Notes: generated by a model not told the origin, from the sequence alone. Numbered from the stretch's first letter, positions 1 through 7,629 are shown. The stretch: DNA of 64,000 bases from Desulfobacterales bacterium (GCA_016218685.1 JACRDD010000028.1:1-64000); one strand, 5' to 3'. A program made the numbers and translations.

Positions 1-113
1 CGGATCAGCTAAAGTCTTTGGTGCTAGGCCAATTGAGGAAATTGCAAAAGCTTTCCTCAATCGTGCAATCCTTTTTCCGCCATCCCGATTGTGTTTATAC
101 TTTACTTTAGTGT

Positions 114-1073
114 CTATAGATTTATGCACTCCTTAGTAATTGGCGATTCAAAATAAAAGTCGAGGATCGTTCCGAGTTCTATCGTCTGCGGTGTAAAGAC
201 GCCATATAGCGGCGACACGATTACATCCTCAAAAATGGTACTCTGTTTTACAATCCCATAAGGGAAGTTCCCTGTAGGGCTCTTGGTATAAACAAGATCT
301 CCAAAATGAACGCGATTATAGTTTGAGGTATTGTTTGCGGAAAATGACCTTCCGAGATGTTCAATTTGATTTATCAAGCTCTTATGTACCGAAACCGAAA
401 AGACCTTCTCATCTCCACTGCTCAATTCGCCGTGCTCACTTAAACAATCCGAGAGGCGGACTTTAGCCCAACCGTTTTTCTCAATTGCCTTTTTTGATTG
501 GAACAATTGTTGTCTATAAGCAGCAAAGAGATTTTCCTTCGCCGCAATCAGCCGCTCGGTCTTTTTGATGGCAGTATCCCAAGTGGAAAGCAGGTCGGCA
601 ATGGCGGTTTGTTCGGGAAGCGGCGGAAGTAAAATAGGTAATTTTTTTAAGGTTTCCTTATTCAATTTGTAGCGGCCTGCACCCTGGCGGCTTAAAAAGG
701 ACTTTACATTCCTGTGTTTGAAGAAATGATAAAACCATTGAATGGTGCAACTATCAGTTGCTTCGATGATATGTGCATGATTATTAACATTGAATTTTCC
801 GCCAACAAGCAATGTTTGCTCTTTGTCTTTAAATTTTAAAAAGTGATCGCCATCCTCTCCGATTAAGGCAAAGTTTCCATCGGCAAGGTATTCATTAATA
901 TATCCTAATATGCCGGTAGGCCCGTAGTAAGGGAAAACACCTTTCATTTTTGCTCGTTCTTCAACTGATATTGGCTTTCGCAGATCGTTTCTAATTTTGC
1001 ATGCTTGCCCAACCGATTTCAATTTCCAGCCATCTGGAACTTTTACCTTTTGCTTCAAAAGATGATCATTCAT
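114..1073 (-). CDS. hsdS: Type I restriction specificity subunit HsdS, C-terminally truncated
   Basis: HsdS gives a type I restriction-modification complex its DNA target through two target recognition domains (TRDs) joined by conserved helices that contact HsdM. Residues about 10-148 form the first TRD. The conserved hinge LPPLPEQTAIADLL starts at residue 149 and runs into a helix to about 193. A second TRD begins near 205 and includes GDLVYTKSPTGNFPYG. The frame stops at residue 319 inside that TRD, so the second conserved helix usual in 380-450-residue HsdS proteins is absent. The 113 bases left to the window edge give no continuation that I recognise in any frame. The ATG lies inside the 3' end of the upstream rhuM fragment (8-bp overlap), so it is the last visible gene of the leftward operon. 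The family is clear. Whether it is functional or frameshifted is open. Confidence 0.8.
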   Translation of the reverse strand: MNDHLLKQKVKVPDGWKLKSVGQACKIRNDLRKPISVEERAKMKGVFPYYGPTGILGYINEYLADGNFALIGEDGDHFLKFKDKEQTLLVGGKFNVNNHAHIIEATDSCTIQWFYHFFKHRNVKSFLSRQGAGRYKLNKETLKKLPILLPPLPEQTAIADLLSTWDTAIKKTERLIAAKENLFAAYRQQLFQSKKAIEKNGWAKVRLSDCLSEHGELSSGDEKVFSVSVHKSLINQIEHLGRSFSANNTSNYNRVHFGDLVYTKSPTGNFPYGIVKQSTIFEDVIVSPLYGVFTPQTIELGTILDFYFESPITKECINL

Positions 1074-1389
1074 ACATTGCCTTCTGAATCACTTCTTCCG
1101 AAATGATCATGCCCAGGTTGTAAAAATCTAGGTTGCGACGAACCTCCCGGCCGCCCTCTTTTTGAACCGTCAAATATTTTTTGACAGTTGCCTCCGGCCT
1201 TAGCTCCCTCTCTTCAAATATGTTTTGAACATGGTGGCTTATGTTCTGTTTGGAGGTTTGATAGCGTTCGGCCATCATCTGCTGGGTGAGCCAAACCGTT
1301 TCGTCTTCCAGGCGGACATCGAGTTTCACCTGGCCGTCCTCGGTCTGGTAAACAATCAATTCTCCTCTTGCCGGAAAGTCGGCTTTCAT
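1066..1389 (-). pseudogene. RhuM-family protein, N-terminal fragment (107 aa)
   Basis: RhuM-like proteins are about 330 residues long, of uncertain function, and are often carried inside type I restriction operons. This fragment keeps the typical opening: a GELIVYQTEDG start, the DETVWLTQQMMAERY helix-turn-helix-like segment, and the ATVKKYLTVQKEGGREVRRNLDFYNLGMI (split here as ATVKKYLTVQ and NLDFYNLGMI) region at about residues 65-92. It then runs into an unrelated ten-residue tail and stops where hsdS begins. About two thirds of the usual protein is missing, which suggests a deletion that fused its front to the hsdS start. Its ATG overlaps the dinD stop by 4 bp, so it is still coupled within the operon. 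The fragment could be expressed, but activity is doubtful. Confidence 0.7.
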
Positions 1390-2255
1390 TTGGAGGTACC
1401 CTTTTTCAGCTTTTTGGGTAATTCAGTTCCTTTGATCATGCGCTTTTCATCGGACTTCACCCGGCGTTGCAGTTTTTGCAAATCCTCTTCCGGTGGTAGA
1501 TCTTCGGGTTTAATGCCTCGATCAACCAGCATATTGCGGACGCTGAGATTATTTTGCACATGTTCGCCAGTTATGGAGGGCTCGCCCATGAGATCATTCT
1601 GGTTTACATTGAAATTGGTGATCTCAGTGGCCAGGTTCTTGGCGGCAATTGTTACAGTGGGGAGAAAATCGGCCAGCGGCCTTTTCTCTGGCACCCCCAG
1701 CCTATTTTTCATGGCATGAGTGGTGTTACCACCGAAAAGGGCGGCATCCCCCTTGGATCGGATGCGACCGAAACCTTGATCATCGACGCCGCGCTCGTAG
1801 ATATTCCTCGAAAGCTCGGTTTCCGATTCTTTGAGCTTTTGACGGGCTTGAAACCGCTCTTGTAAGTGGATGCGCTCCTCAACGATCTCTTGCTTGCGAG
1901 TTTGAATGGCAAAATAGCTTTGGGCAAAGGCAATCTGGTCTTTGCGAGAATCGCCATTCTGGGCAATGAGGTAGCAGGCATACCGCGTCAGCATGATATC
2001 ATCTATAGGGCGCTCGGCACCGGAACCGATTTGGACCATTTTGCTGACGTCAGCAAAATGGTTGTCCACCTCGACACCGGATTTGTCGCAAGCTGTTTTG
2101 GCCTTTTCAATGACTTCCAGGAAATTTCGCCATTGCGAGTACCCTAAAACAGTTTGCAAATCTCTAGCGTACCAGAACTCGACATCGGAGTCAGGCACAG
2201 CTTGAACGATGGCATCGAACTGTTTGTGCAGTTGAATCATGGAATCCTTTTTCAT
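1386..2255 (-). CDS. dinD: DNA damage-inducible protein DinD homologue
   Basis: 289 residues, close to the 274 of E. coli DinD, an SOS-induced protein reported to inhibit RecA filaments. Residues about 20-110 form the BRO-N-like domain, seen as the segments EFWYARDLQTVLGYSQW and DIMLTRYACYLIAQNGD. A helical middle (about 125-175) and the tail segment RGIKPEDLPPEEDLQKL near 245-262 are also DinD-like. It overlaps the hsdM stop and the next start by 4 bp each (ATGA), so it is translated with the restriction operon. DinD genes embedded between hsdM and hsdS are a recurring arrangement, and a role in modulating restriction or recombination at damaged DNA is an inference from that context. No LexA box was recognised at this gene; it would be read from the operon promoter. 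Confidence 0.85.
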   Translation of the reverse strand: MKKDSMIQLHKQFDAIVQAVPDSDVEFWYARDLQTVLGYSQWRNFLEVIEKAKTACDKSGVEVDNHFADVSKMVQIGSGAERPIDDIMLTRYACYLIAQNGDSRKDQIAFAQSYFAIQTRKQEIVEERIHLQERFQARQKLKESETELSRNIYERGVDDQGFGRIRSKGDAALFGGNTTHAMKNRLGVPEKRPLADFLPTVTIAAKNLATEITNFNVNQNDLMGEPSITGEHVQNNLSVRNMLVDRGIKPEDLPPEEDLQKLQRRVKSDEKRMIKGTELPKKLKKGTSK

Positions 2256-3808
2256 CTTTGGATCTCCTTCAGCTTTTCAGCCATCTTGGCCCTGACTTCG
2301 ACCAACTCCTTTTCCAAGGCGTCGATCTCTAGTTGCACGGCGTCGATGTCGATCTCTTCTTCCTCTTCGAAGGTGTCCACATAGCGGGGGATGTTGAGGT
2401 TGAAATCGTTTTCCTTGATTTCTTCGAAGGCGGCCACATGGGCGTATTTGCCCACGTCCTTGCGCTCTTTGACCGTGGCAAGGATTTTTGCAATGTGGTC
2501 ATCGGAGAGCGCGTTATGGTTCTTGCCGGGTAAAAACTCCCGGCTGGCGTCCACGAAGAGTACGTCTTTGCGATTCTGTTTGGCGCCGCCGTTTTCCCGG
2601 CTCCGGTCAAACACCAGGATGGCCACGGGGATGGAGGTGGTGGGAAAAAGGTTGCCCGGCAGGCCCACCACGGCATCGAGCAGGTTCTCTTCGATCATCT
2701 TCTGCCGGATGCGGCCCTCGGCCGCGCCCCGGAACAGTACGCCGTGGGGCACCACCACCGAGACGCGCCCCTCCTTTTCCAGGGCCGCTTCCACCATGTG
2801 GCTGATAAAGGCCCAATCCCCTTTGGACTTGGGCGGCACACCGCGCCAGAAGCGGTTGTAGCGGTCGGCCTGGGCTTCATTGGCCCCCCATTTGTCCAAG
2901 GAAAAGGGCGGATTGGCCACCACGATGTTAAACTTCATGAGCCGGTCGTTTTCCACCAGGGTCGGACTGGTGAGGGTGTTGCACCATTCGATGCGGGCGC
3001 TGTCGGCCTTGTGCAGAAACATGTTCATGCGCGCCAGGGCCCAGGTGCTGCCGTTGACCTCCATGCCGAACAGCGCGTAGTTGCTGTCACCCACTTCCCG
3101 GGCCGCTTCGATGAGCAGGCCGCCCGAGCCGCAGGCCGGATCGCAAATGCGGTTGCCGGATTTGGGGCCGGCCAGCTTGGCCACCAGCGCCGACACCTTA
3201 TGCGGCGTGTAGAATTCGCCGGCCTTTTTGCCGGCATCCGAAGCAAAGCGCTCGATCAGGTATATATAGGTGTTGCCGATGACATCTTCGGAAACCCGGC
3301 TGGGGCTCATGTCGAGCTGGGGCTTGTGAAAATCCTCCAGCATCAGTTTCAGGCGGCGATTGCGGTCCTTGGTTTTGCCGAGGTTGGCCTCGCTGTTAAA
3401 GTCAATGTTGCGGAAGACTCCTTCAAGCTTAACCTTGTTGGCTTCTTCGATGGCATCCAGGGCGATGTTGATCAGCTCGCCGATTTTGGCGGAGTTGCGG
3501 CGCTCATACAGGCTGTAGAAATCGGCCAGGAAGCGGTCTTCGATCTCACCGGTATCGGGATCTTTCAATTCGGCCACGGGCAGCACGAAACGTTCGCGTT
3601 CCAATTTACGGCGGATGCGCACATCGTCATCGCCGTATTGCTGACGGTATTTTTCGTAATGATCTTTCCAGACATCCGAGATGTACTTCAAAAAGAGCAT
3701 CACCAGGATGTAATCCTTGTAGCCGGCCGCATCCATCACGCCGCGGAAAGTATCGCAGACCGCCCAGGCCGCGTTGCTGATGTCTTTCTGGTCGATTTTG
3801 GCGTTCAT
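2252..3808 (-). CDS. hsdM: Type I restriction-modification system methyltransferase subunit HsdM
   Basis: N6-adenine DNA methyltransferase that methylates the host target using S-adenosylmethionine, in complex with HsdS. The 518-residue length is normal. The N-terminal helical bundle spans about residues 8-160, GEFYTPHKVSALVAKL begins near 197, the S-adenosylmethionine motif DPACGSGG lies at 223-230, and the catalytic motif NPPF lies at 299-302. The C-terminal helix rich in Glu and Lys (about 470-518) is typical of the HsdS-contacting end. It starts on an ATG that overlaps the stop of a 57-residue gene by 4 bp and ends overlapping dinD by 4 bp. All motifs are intact, so methylation activity is likely if a working HsdS is present. 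Confidence 0.95.
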   Translation of the reverse strand: MNAKIDQKDISNAAWAVCDTFRGVMDAAGYKDYILVMLFLKYISDVWKDHYEKYRQQYGDDDVRIRRKLERERFVLPVAELKDPDTGEIEDRFLADFYSLYERRNSAKIGELINIALDAIEEANKVKLEGVFRNIDFNSEANLGKTKDRNRRLKLMLEDFHKPQLDMSPSRVSEDVIGNTYIYLIERFASDAGKKAGEFYTPHKVSALVAKLAGPKSGNRICDPACGSGGLLIEAAREVGDSNYALFGMEVNGSTWALARMNMFLHKADSARIEWCNTLTSPTLVENDRLMKFNIVVANPPFSLDKWGANEAQADRYNRFWRGVPPKSKGDWAFISHMVEAALEKEGRVSVVVPHGVLFRGAAEGRIRQKMIEENLLDAVVGLPGNLFPTTSIPVAILVFDRSRENGGAKQNRKDVLFVDASREFLPGKNHNALSDDHIAKILATVKERKDVGKYAHVAAFEEIKENDFNLNIPRYVDTFEEEEEIDIDAVQLEIDALEKELVEVRAKMAEKLKEIQR

Positions 3809-3978
3809 TTCTCTTTCCTGACTCCTTTAAAGGGATTTCCATCGGATTTCTGATCTATAAAACGCCCGGTCTCGGTGTCGCGTTTGACCCATGTTTCCGA
3901 CTTGGGGTTGAACACTTGGGACCGATCCTTGACGGCGCCGATTCGGTGCCCGTCACCCTTTGGTGGATTGATAGCCAT
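3805..3978 (-). CDS. Small conserved protein upstream of hsdM (57 aa)
   Basis: An open frame of 57 residues beginning MAINPPKGDGHRIGAVKDRS and rich in Lys, Arg, Asp and Gly. It is preceded by a strong Shine-Dalgarno AAGGAGG, and its stop overlaps the hsdM ATG by 4 bp (ATGA). The spacing to the upstream half-HsdS stop is only two bases. From memory, short proteins with a very similar sequence sit directly before hsdM in other bacteria, but I cannot verify that here. The body has the repeated feel of a basic nucleic-acid-binding peptide (QVFNPKSETWVKRDTETGRF), with no named domain. Translational coupling suggests it is made in step with HsdM. Confidence 0.75.
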   Translation of the reverse strand: MAINPPKGDGHRIGAVKDRSQVFNPKSETWVKRDTETGRFIDQKSDGNPFKGVRKEK

Positions 3979-3980
3979 AA

Positions 3981-4556
3981 CTATCCTCCTTCAACTGATT
4001 GCAACAGTCTTGTAGAAACGAAATTCTTGCGGCGCTCGGCGATCCTTTTTAAAAGACGTTGTTCTTCTTCAGCCAAAGCGGCTACTTCAAGGATCGCTTG
4101 CTGATGATCAAGCGGCGGCACACTCACCTCGAGTTTTTCCAGAGTCTGCTTGTCGATCATTTTCTGGGCGGTACCTTTGGCCCGGCTTGCCAGGAAAAGC
4201 TGGGCCGAGGGCTGGTTGATATACCAGGCAAGGTAGGCCGGCAGCACGGCCTGCGCATCGACCCTGATCCTGATTAAAGGCGAAGCCACAACAGCGGCTC
4301 CCGGGTTTTCGGTGAGCAGGGCGGCGGTGGTCATTTGGCCGCGGGATCGAAAAACGATGTCGCCGGGTCTGACAAGGTGATGTTTCTGGACATCACCCAT
4401 ATCGATCCGCATCAACTCGGAGCAGTCGACGAGATTGTCCTCGTTCAGATCCTTCATTTGAAGGACCGCCGTGCGCCCCTTGTTCATGAAATCCAATCGA
4501 CTTCTAAAAGAATAACCCATTTGGATGGATGCGATCTGGTTGAGGGCGGTTCTCAT
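3981..4556 (-). CDS. Single-TRD HsdS-like specificity protein (191 aa)
   Basis: A half-size specificity protein: one target recognition domain (about residues 5-145) followed by the conserved VPPLDHQQAI hinge at 146-155 and a basic coiled-coil helix to about 185. Full HsdS proteins carry two such units; half-subunits elsewhere can dimerise to make a complete specificity module. The start is the ATG at 4556, because it has AGGAG six bases upstream, whereas the 32 extra residues in the longer frame are low-quality sequence that would overlap the promoter. It is the first gene of the restriction operon, preceded by a sigma70-type promoter and followed two bases later by the 57-residue gene. It may supply a second TRD to the truncated HsdS at the operon end (inference). 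Confidence 0.75.
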   Translation of the reverse strand: MRTALNQIASIQMGYSFRSRLDFMNKGRTAVLQMKDLNEDNLVDCSELMRIDMGDVQKHHLVRPGDIVFRSRGQMTTAALLTENPGAAVVASPLIRIRVDAQAVLPAYLAWYINQPSAQLFLASRAKGTAQKMIDKQTLEKLEVSVPPLDHQQAILEVAALAEEEQRLLKRIAERRKNFVSTRLLQSVEGG

Positions 4557-4587
4557 TCGACTCCTTGCTATAACAGCGTTGCAGCAA

Positions 4588-4616
4588 TATTTATTCCGAA
4601 CCCGTCTAAATGTCAA
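4588..4616 (-). promoter_or_regulatory. Sigma70-type promoter of the restriction operon
   Basis: On the minus strand TTGACA (4611-4616) is followed after exactly 17 bases by TAAATA (4588-4593). It lies about 32 bases upstream of the half-HsdS ATG at 4556. The -35 is a perfect consensus match; the -10 is moderate. This fits one promoter driving the half-HsdS, small protein, hsdM, dinD, rhuM fragment and hsdS chain. The rest of the gap (4617-4785) is AT-rich and I see no gene in it. Confidence 0.6.
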
Positions 4617-4785
4617 CACCAAAAATATCTGAAACGCCATTTTAGCAAACAATGTGTCTGGGATTTTAATCTTGAAGGCGATAGGGGCGTAAACTGATTA
4701 ATTTTTAGTAAGGAACAAATGGGATAACGGCCCGTGCAGTTGGTAGGCAGATGCGCCGGAAAGCAGCGTTAATTTTCCTGCGCGG

Positions 4786-5328
4786 CTAAACCGTGGCAAT
4801 TGGCTTTGTGTCGGTGCGCGGGACGCCATAGGTCAAGAGCAATTCGAGCAATTCGTAATCTGCCAAAGCGCCTCGACCCGCTTTGGCGAAGCGTCCCTGA
4901 AGGCGATGACACTTTACTCCATCCTCCGTAATGCCCAAGCGCTCGGCCAGCATCTTGCGCGTTAAAGTGGGCTCTGCCGTTAAAAGGGCCAGGATTTTTT
5001 CTTGGGTAGTATTCTGGGTAGTTTCTTGGGCAGCGGGCTCCCCTTCACCCTCCTGTTCTAAAAAGGACGGCCGCTCGAACGAAACGATGAACAGGTTGCC
5101 GACTTCGCGAAAGGCGGCGTCCGGCGCGTGTTTGAGGATCAAGGGCATGCCGCGGCCCCAGGCTTCCGTCATCTGGATGCGGCGAAACAGGTCGGCGATC
5201 AGGGGGTTGCAGCGTTGGGAGACGTTGCCTTGGCGCAGGTCGTCGATGGTCAGGTTGCCGTAGAGGCGGCCGGGGTGGCGGATCTCCACGCGGTTTTTGA
5301 ACGGTGTGTCCCAGGCCGGCTTGGTGCG
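4786..5328 (-). pseudogene. Mosaic pseudogene: deleted AlbA_2 ATPase paralogue joined to a RadC N-terminal piece
   Basis: This frame is a decayed copy of the intact AlbA_2 protein encoded at 5887-7206. It starts at the equivalent of residue 160 (RTKPAWDTP versus RAKLTWDTP), lacks residues 169-281, then follows FKNRVEIRHPGRLYGN through the winged-helix domain to GITEDGVK. There the homology ends and the frame continues as a RadC-type N-terminus (RFAKAG, then ALADYELLELLLTYGVPR), stopping inside the conserved RadC helix-hairpin region. It reads in the same frame as the 27-residue hsdR remnant just upstream, separated by a TAG. Three gene families joined end to end in under 650 bases is best explained by illegitimate recombination. 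An internal ATG at 5289 could still give a 167-residue product, but no function is likely. Confidence 0.7.
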
Positions 5329-5412
5329 CTAGGCAAATTTGTGGACCACATCATATCCGGTCCCGGCAAACCACTGCAGACAGAGCTTTTCGAGCCGCGC
5401 TTCGTTAACCAT
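5329..5412 (-). pseudogene. Remnant of a type I restriction endonuclease HsdR N-terminus (27 aa)
   Basis: A short frame MVNEARLEKLCLQWFAGTGY followed by DVVHKFA and a TAG stop. It resembles the extreme N-terminus of HsdR proteins, which begin with a Glu/Leu-rich helix and a tryptophan-containing W(L/F)..LGY segment. Its ATG overlaps the stop of the upstream winged-helix gene by 8 bp, the usual close spacing of this island. Everything after residue 27 is missing and the frame runs into the AlbA_2-derived pseudogene. The call rests on a very short match, so it is tentative. If right, an hsdR gene once stood here, upstream of the modification genes. Confidence 0.45.
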
Positions 5413-5890
5413 TGCCTTTGTCCTTTACCGCAAGATAGGCCTGCTCCGGATGGTTCGGCTTGGTGGGATATCGATATCTGAGCTTTTTGGCACGCACCAA
5501 GGGCTGAAGATAGCTTTTGCGCAGAAATTCACCGGAACGATTCAGGATCTGTTCAAGCTGCTCTAGTGACAACGGTTGGCGTCGGCACAGATCAAGAATG
5601 ATCTGTTCCATCTCTTTTTTGGGAAGCTTCTTTTTATCCGTTGCCGGTGCGGCGATGGAGGCCATTATATCCAAAGGTCCGGAGCTTGGGGCCAAAGGTC
5701 CGGACCTCTGCTCCAAAGGTCCGGAGTTCTCGCCGAACATGACCTCGATGTCGTCTTTGCGGCCGATCTCCGGCAGGAAATAGATCGTCCCCCGCCCCAC
5801 GCCACTTTGCCCCGCTTCGCGATCCAACTGCCACCCGCCGATGTTGCGCAAAAACAACAAGGGTTCCATCTGATTCCAAGGGTGGTTCAT
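5405..5890 (-). CDS. Winged-helix-type protein with a 7-residue SGPL repeat, coupled to AlbA_2 gene
   Basis: 161 residues, starting at an ATG that overlaps the stop of the AlbA_2 gene by 4 bp and has GGAGG upstream. The front (residues 1-55) looks like the end of a winged-helix unit (GVGRGTIYFLPEIG). The middle carries three in-frame copies of an SGPL-containing heptad, and the rear (about 95-155) reads MEQIILDLCRRQPLSLEQLE then LRKSYLQPLVRAKKLRYRYP, ending near NHPEQAY. That rear segment matches, from memory, the C-terminal domain of AlbA_2/AAA_4 'putative ATP-dependent helicase' proteins. It is therefore probably the detached C-terminal part, or a partner subunit, of such a regulator. Substrate and target are unknown. 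Confidence 0.6.
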   Translation of the reverse strand: MNHPWNQMEPLLFLRNIGGWQLDREAGQSGVGRGTIYFLPEIGRKDDIEVMFGENSGPLEQRSGPLAPSSGPLDIMASIAAPATDKKKLPKKEMEQIILDLCRRQPLSLEQLEQILNRSGEFLRKSYLQPLVRAKKLRYRYPTKPNHPEQAYLAVKDKGNG

Positions 5891-7206
5891 CTCTTCGTTA
5901 CCTCCCAACGGCCCCCTCTATCCGGTCCTTCGCGTCGGATTGTTCCCGCTGATTTGAGTTTTTCCAGATGATATTTAATGCCATCCTGCGTAATGCCCAA
6001 CCGCTGGGCCAACTGTTTGCGTGTTAAAGTGGGCTCTGCAACTAATAGAGCCAGAATTTTTTCCTGGGTAGTTTTCTGGGTAGTCTCCTGGGTAATGGCT
6101 TCCTCTTCCAACCCCTGCTCTGAAAATGAAGGTCGATTGAACGCGGCGATGAACAGGTTGCCGACTTCGCGAAAAACCACGTCGGGCGCGTGTTTCAGGA
6201 TCAGGGGCATGCCGCGGCCCCAGGCTTCCACCATGGAGATGCGGCGGAACAGGTCGGCGATCAGGGGGTTGCGGCGTTGGGAGACGTTGCCTTTGCGCAG
6301 GTCGGCGATGGTCAGGTTGCCGTAGAGTCGGCCGGGGTTGCGGATCTCCACGCGGTCTTTGAACACCGCCACTTGAACGTAGTCCGGGTCATGGTAGTCG
6401 CGGTGGCAGAAGGCGTTGATGACGGCTTCGCGCAGGGCTTCCACGGCGATTTCGGGCACGTCCACGCGGCGCAATCCTTCCAGGCGCATGCCGATGTGGA
6501 TGTTCTTGAGGATATACTTCTGGGCTTCTTCGATCAGTTCGAGGATGTCGCCGTCGAAGTCATGCCGGTCGATGATGGTCGAACTCTCGGTGCTCAGAAA
6601 GACGGCGCAGCGCAGTTGCAGGGGAGTCGTGCCGAAGAAGAGCCGGGCCGGATTGAGCAGCCGGCGCTCCTGGATCAAGGCCAGCTTGGCGAGGGCGTTC
6701 CGGGGCGTGTCCCAGGTCAGCTTGGCGCGCTGGACAAAGCTTTCGATCTTGGAGGCGTCCAGATCGGCCAGGGAGAACTCACCGGGTTGATGGTCCCAGC
6801 GCGATGCTTCTCGCCCTTGGGAGGCGATAAGCTCTTTCAACTGTTTGACGCTCAACTGGCGGTCTTCATCCGCCACCCGCATGTACGCCCGACCATAAGC
6901 GAAATAGGGCGTGTCGTCGCCGTTGAACGCGACTTTGATGCAGCGTTTACCCTGAAGGATGACCTCTGAAATCTTCGGGAAGATTTTGGGTTCGATGTGC
7001 GCCGCAATGGCCTGGGAGAGGTCGCGCAGCGTTTTTTCATTGACGTCGAGCCCGACCACCGCGCCGCTGTTGCTCACGCCGAACCAGAGTGTTCCGGCCT
7101 GGTGCTTGTTCAATATGGCCGCCATCGAAACCAGCCCCTGCTTGGCCTCGGCCAGGCTCTTTTTGAATTCGACGGTTTCGTTCTCCTTGAGCGGCGGCTT
7201 GTCCAT
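5887..7206 (-). CDS. AlbA_2 (schlafen-like) ATP-binding transcriptional regulator
   Basis: 439 residues, intact. The AlbA_2/schlafen-type domain spans about residues 5-130 (ETVEFKKSL; GTLWFGVSNSGAVVGLD). A histidine-kinase-like ATPase domain of the AAA_4/HATPase_c_4 family covers about 245-360 (EALREAVINAFCHRDY at 257-272; RNPGRLYGN at 289-297; AWGRGMPLI at 328-336). The C-terminal winged helix lies at about 380-439 (TRKQLAQRLGITQDGIKYHL). Proteins of this build are often called RecG-like helicases in databases but lack helicase motifs. They are common in defence and mobile islands and probably act as nucleotide-responsive DNA binders. The ATG at 7206 is preferred over the GTG at 7227 because it has AAGGGAAG upstream. 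It is coupled to the following winged-helix gene by ATGA. Confidence 0.8.
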   Translation of the reverse strand: MDKPPLKENETVEFKKSLAEAKQGLVSMAAILNKHQAGTLWFGVSNSGAVVGLDVNEKTLRDLSQAIAAHIEPKIFPKISEVILQGKRCIKVAFNGDDTPYFAYGRAYMRVADEDRQLSVKQLKELIASQGREASRWDHQPGEFSLADLDASKIESFVQRAKLTWDTPRNALAKLALIQERRLLNPARLFFGTTPLQLRCAVFLSTESSTIIDRHDFDGDILELIEEAQKYILKNIHIGMRLEGLRRVDVPEIAVEALREAVINAFCHRDYHDPDYVQVAVFKDRVEIRNPGRLYGNLTIADLRKGNVSQRRNPLIADLFRRISMVEAWGRGMPLILKHAPDVVFREVGNLFIAAFNRPSFSEQGLEEEAITQETTQKTTQEKILALLVAEPTLTRKQLAQRLGITQDGIKYHLEKLKSAGTIRREGPDRGGRWEVTKR

Positions 7207-7255
7207 CTTAGCTTCCCTTAAAAGCACAAGGTTACGGTGAAGCAGTAAACTTCTC

Positions 7256-7423
7256 TTAATGTATCAATCCGAGAATTTTCACCCTAGTTTTTGTCCTAGT
7301 TTCTTGCATGGTTTCTTCTAATATGGTCCGTAATCGCATCGGTTTGTTGTCGGTGAGCCTTTGAAATTCAAGGGTAAATTTGCTGCCGGTTGCCTTCGAT
7401 TCTATCTTGGTGCTAGCTTTCAT
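7256..7423 (-). CDS. Small basic protein of unknown function (55 aa)
   Basis: An ATG at 7421-7423 overlaps the stop of the excisionase-like gene by 4 bp (ATGA) and opens a 55-residue frame beginning MKASTKIESKATGSKFTLEF. It is Lys/Thr/Arg-rich (KPMRLRTILEETMQETRTKT) with no domain I recognise. The tight coupling is the main argument that it is translated. It ends 50 bases before the AlbA_2 start and may be an island-specific accessory peptide. Confidence is limited by length. Confidence 0.4.
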   Translation of the reverse strand: MKASTKIESKATGSKFTLEFQRLTDNKPMRLRTILEETMQETRTKTRVKILGLIH

Positions 7424-7629
7424 GTCCGCGTTACCGGCTTTGCAGGTTTCGCCGCTTGACCCGATTTGATCCAGGCGTCGATCTCTTCGCGGTCGAAGCG
7501 CCACTGGCTGCCGATCTTGCCGCCCGGAATTTTTCCTTGTTGGGCCAAGGTGTAGAGCTTGGTCCGGCCCATCTTGAGATAGGCTGTCAGTTCATCGAGT
7601 GTTAACCACTTGTCGTTGATTGAGGTCAT
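7420..7629 (-). CDS. Excisionase-family helix-turn-helix DNA-binding protein
   Basis: About 69 residues with the MerR/excisionase-type winged helix: WLTLDELTAYLKMGRTKLY, then GKIPGGKIGSQWRFDREEI and DAWIK. This is the standard one-domain HTH_17 architecture used by phage excisionases and by small regulators in restriction or toxin islands. The second ATG (7629) is chosen because GGA lies six bases before it, while it abuts the first ATG at 7635. It heads the leftward island genes and overlaps a 55-residue gene by 4 bp. Two palindromes lie 100-240 bases upstream and are plausible binding sites, but no integrase is in the window. It could equally be an autoregulator. Confidence 0.75.
   Translation of the reverse strand: MTSINDKWLTLDELTAYLKMGRTKLYTLAQQGKIPGGKIGSQWRFDREEIDAWIKSGQAAKPAKPVTRT

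Noticed and set aside
1-113. Continuation of hsdS in another frame
   Set aside because: One frame stays open to the edge (VKYKHNRDGG...), but the sequence does not resemble the HsdS C-terminal helix, so I did not extend the gene.
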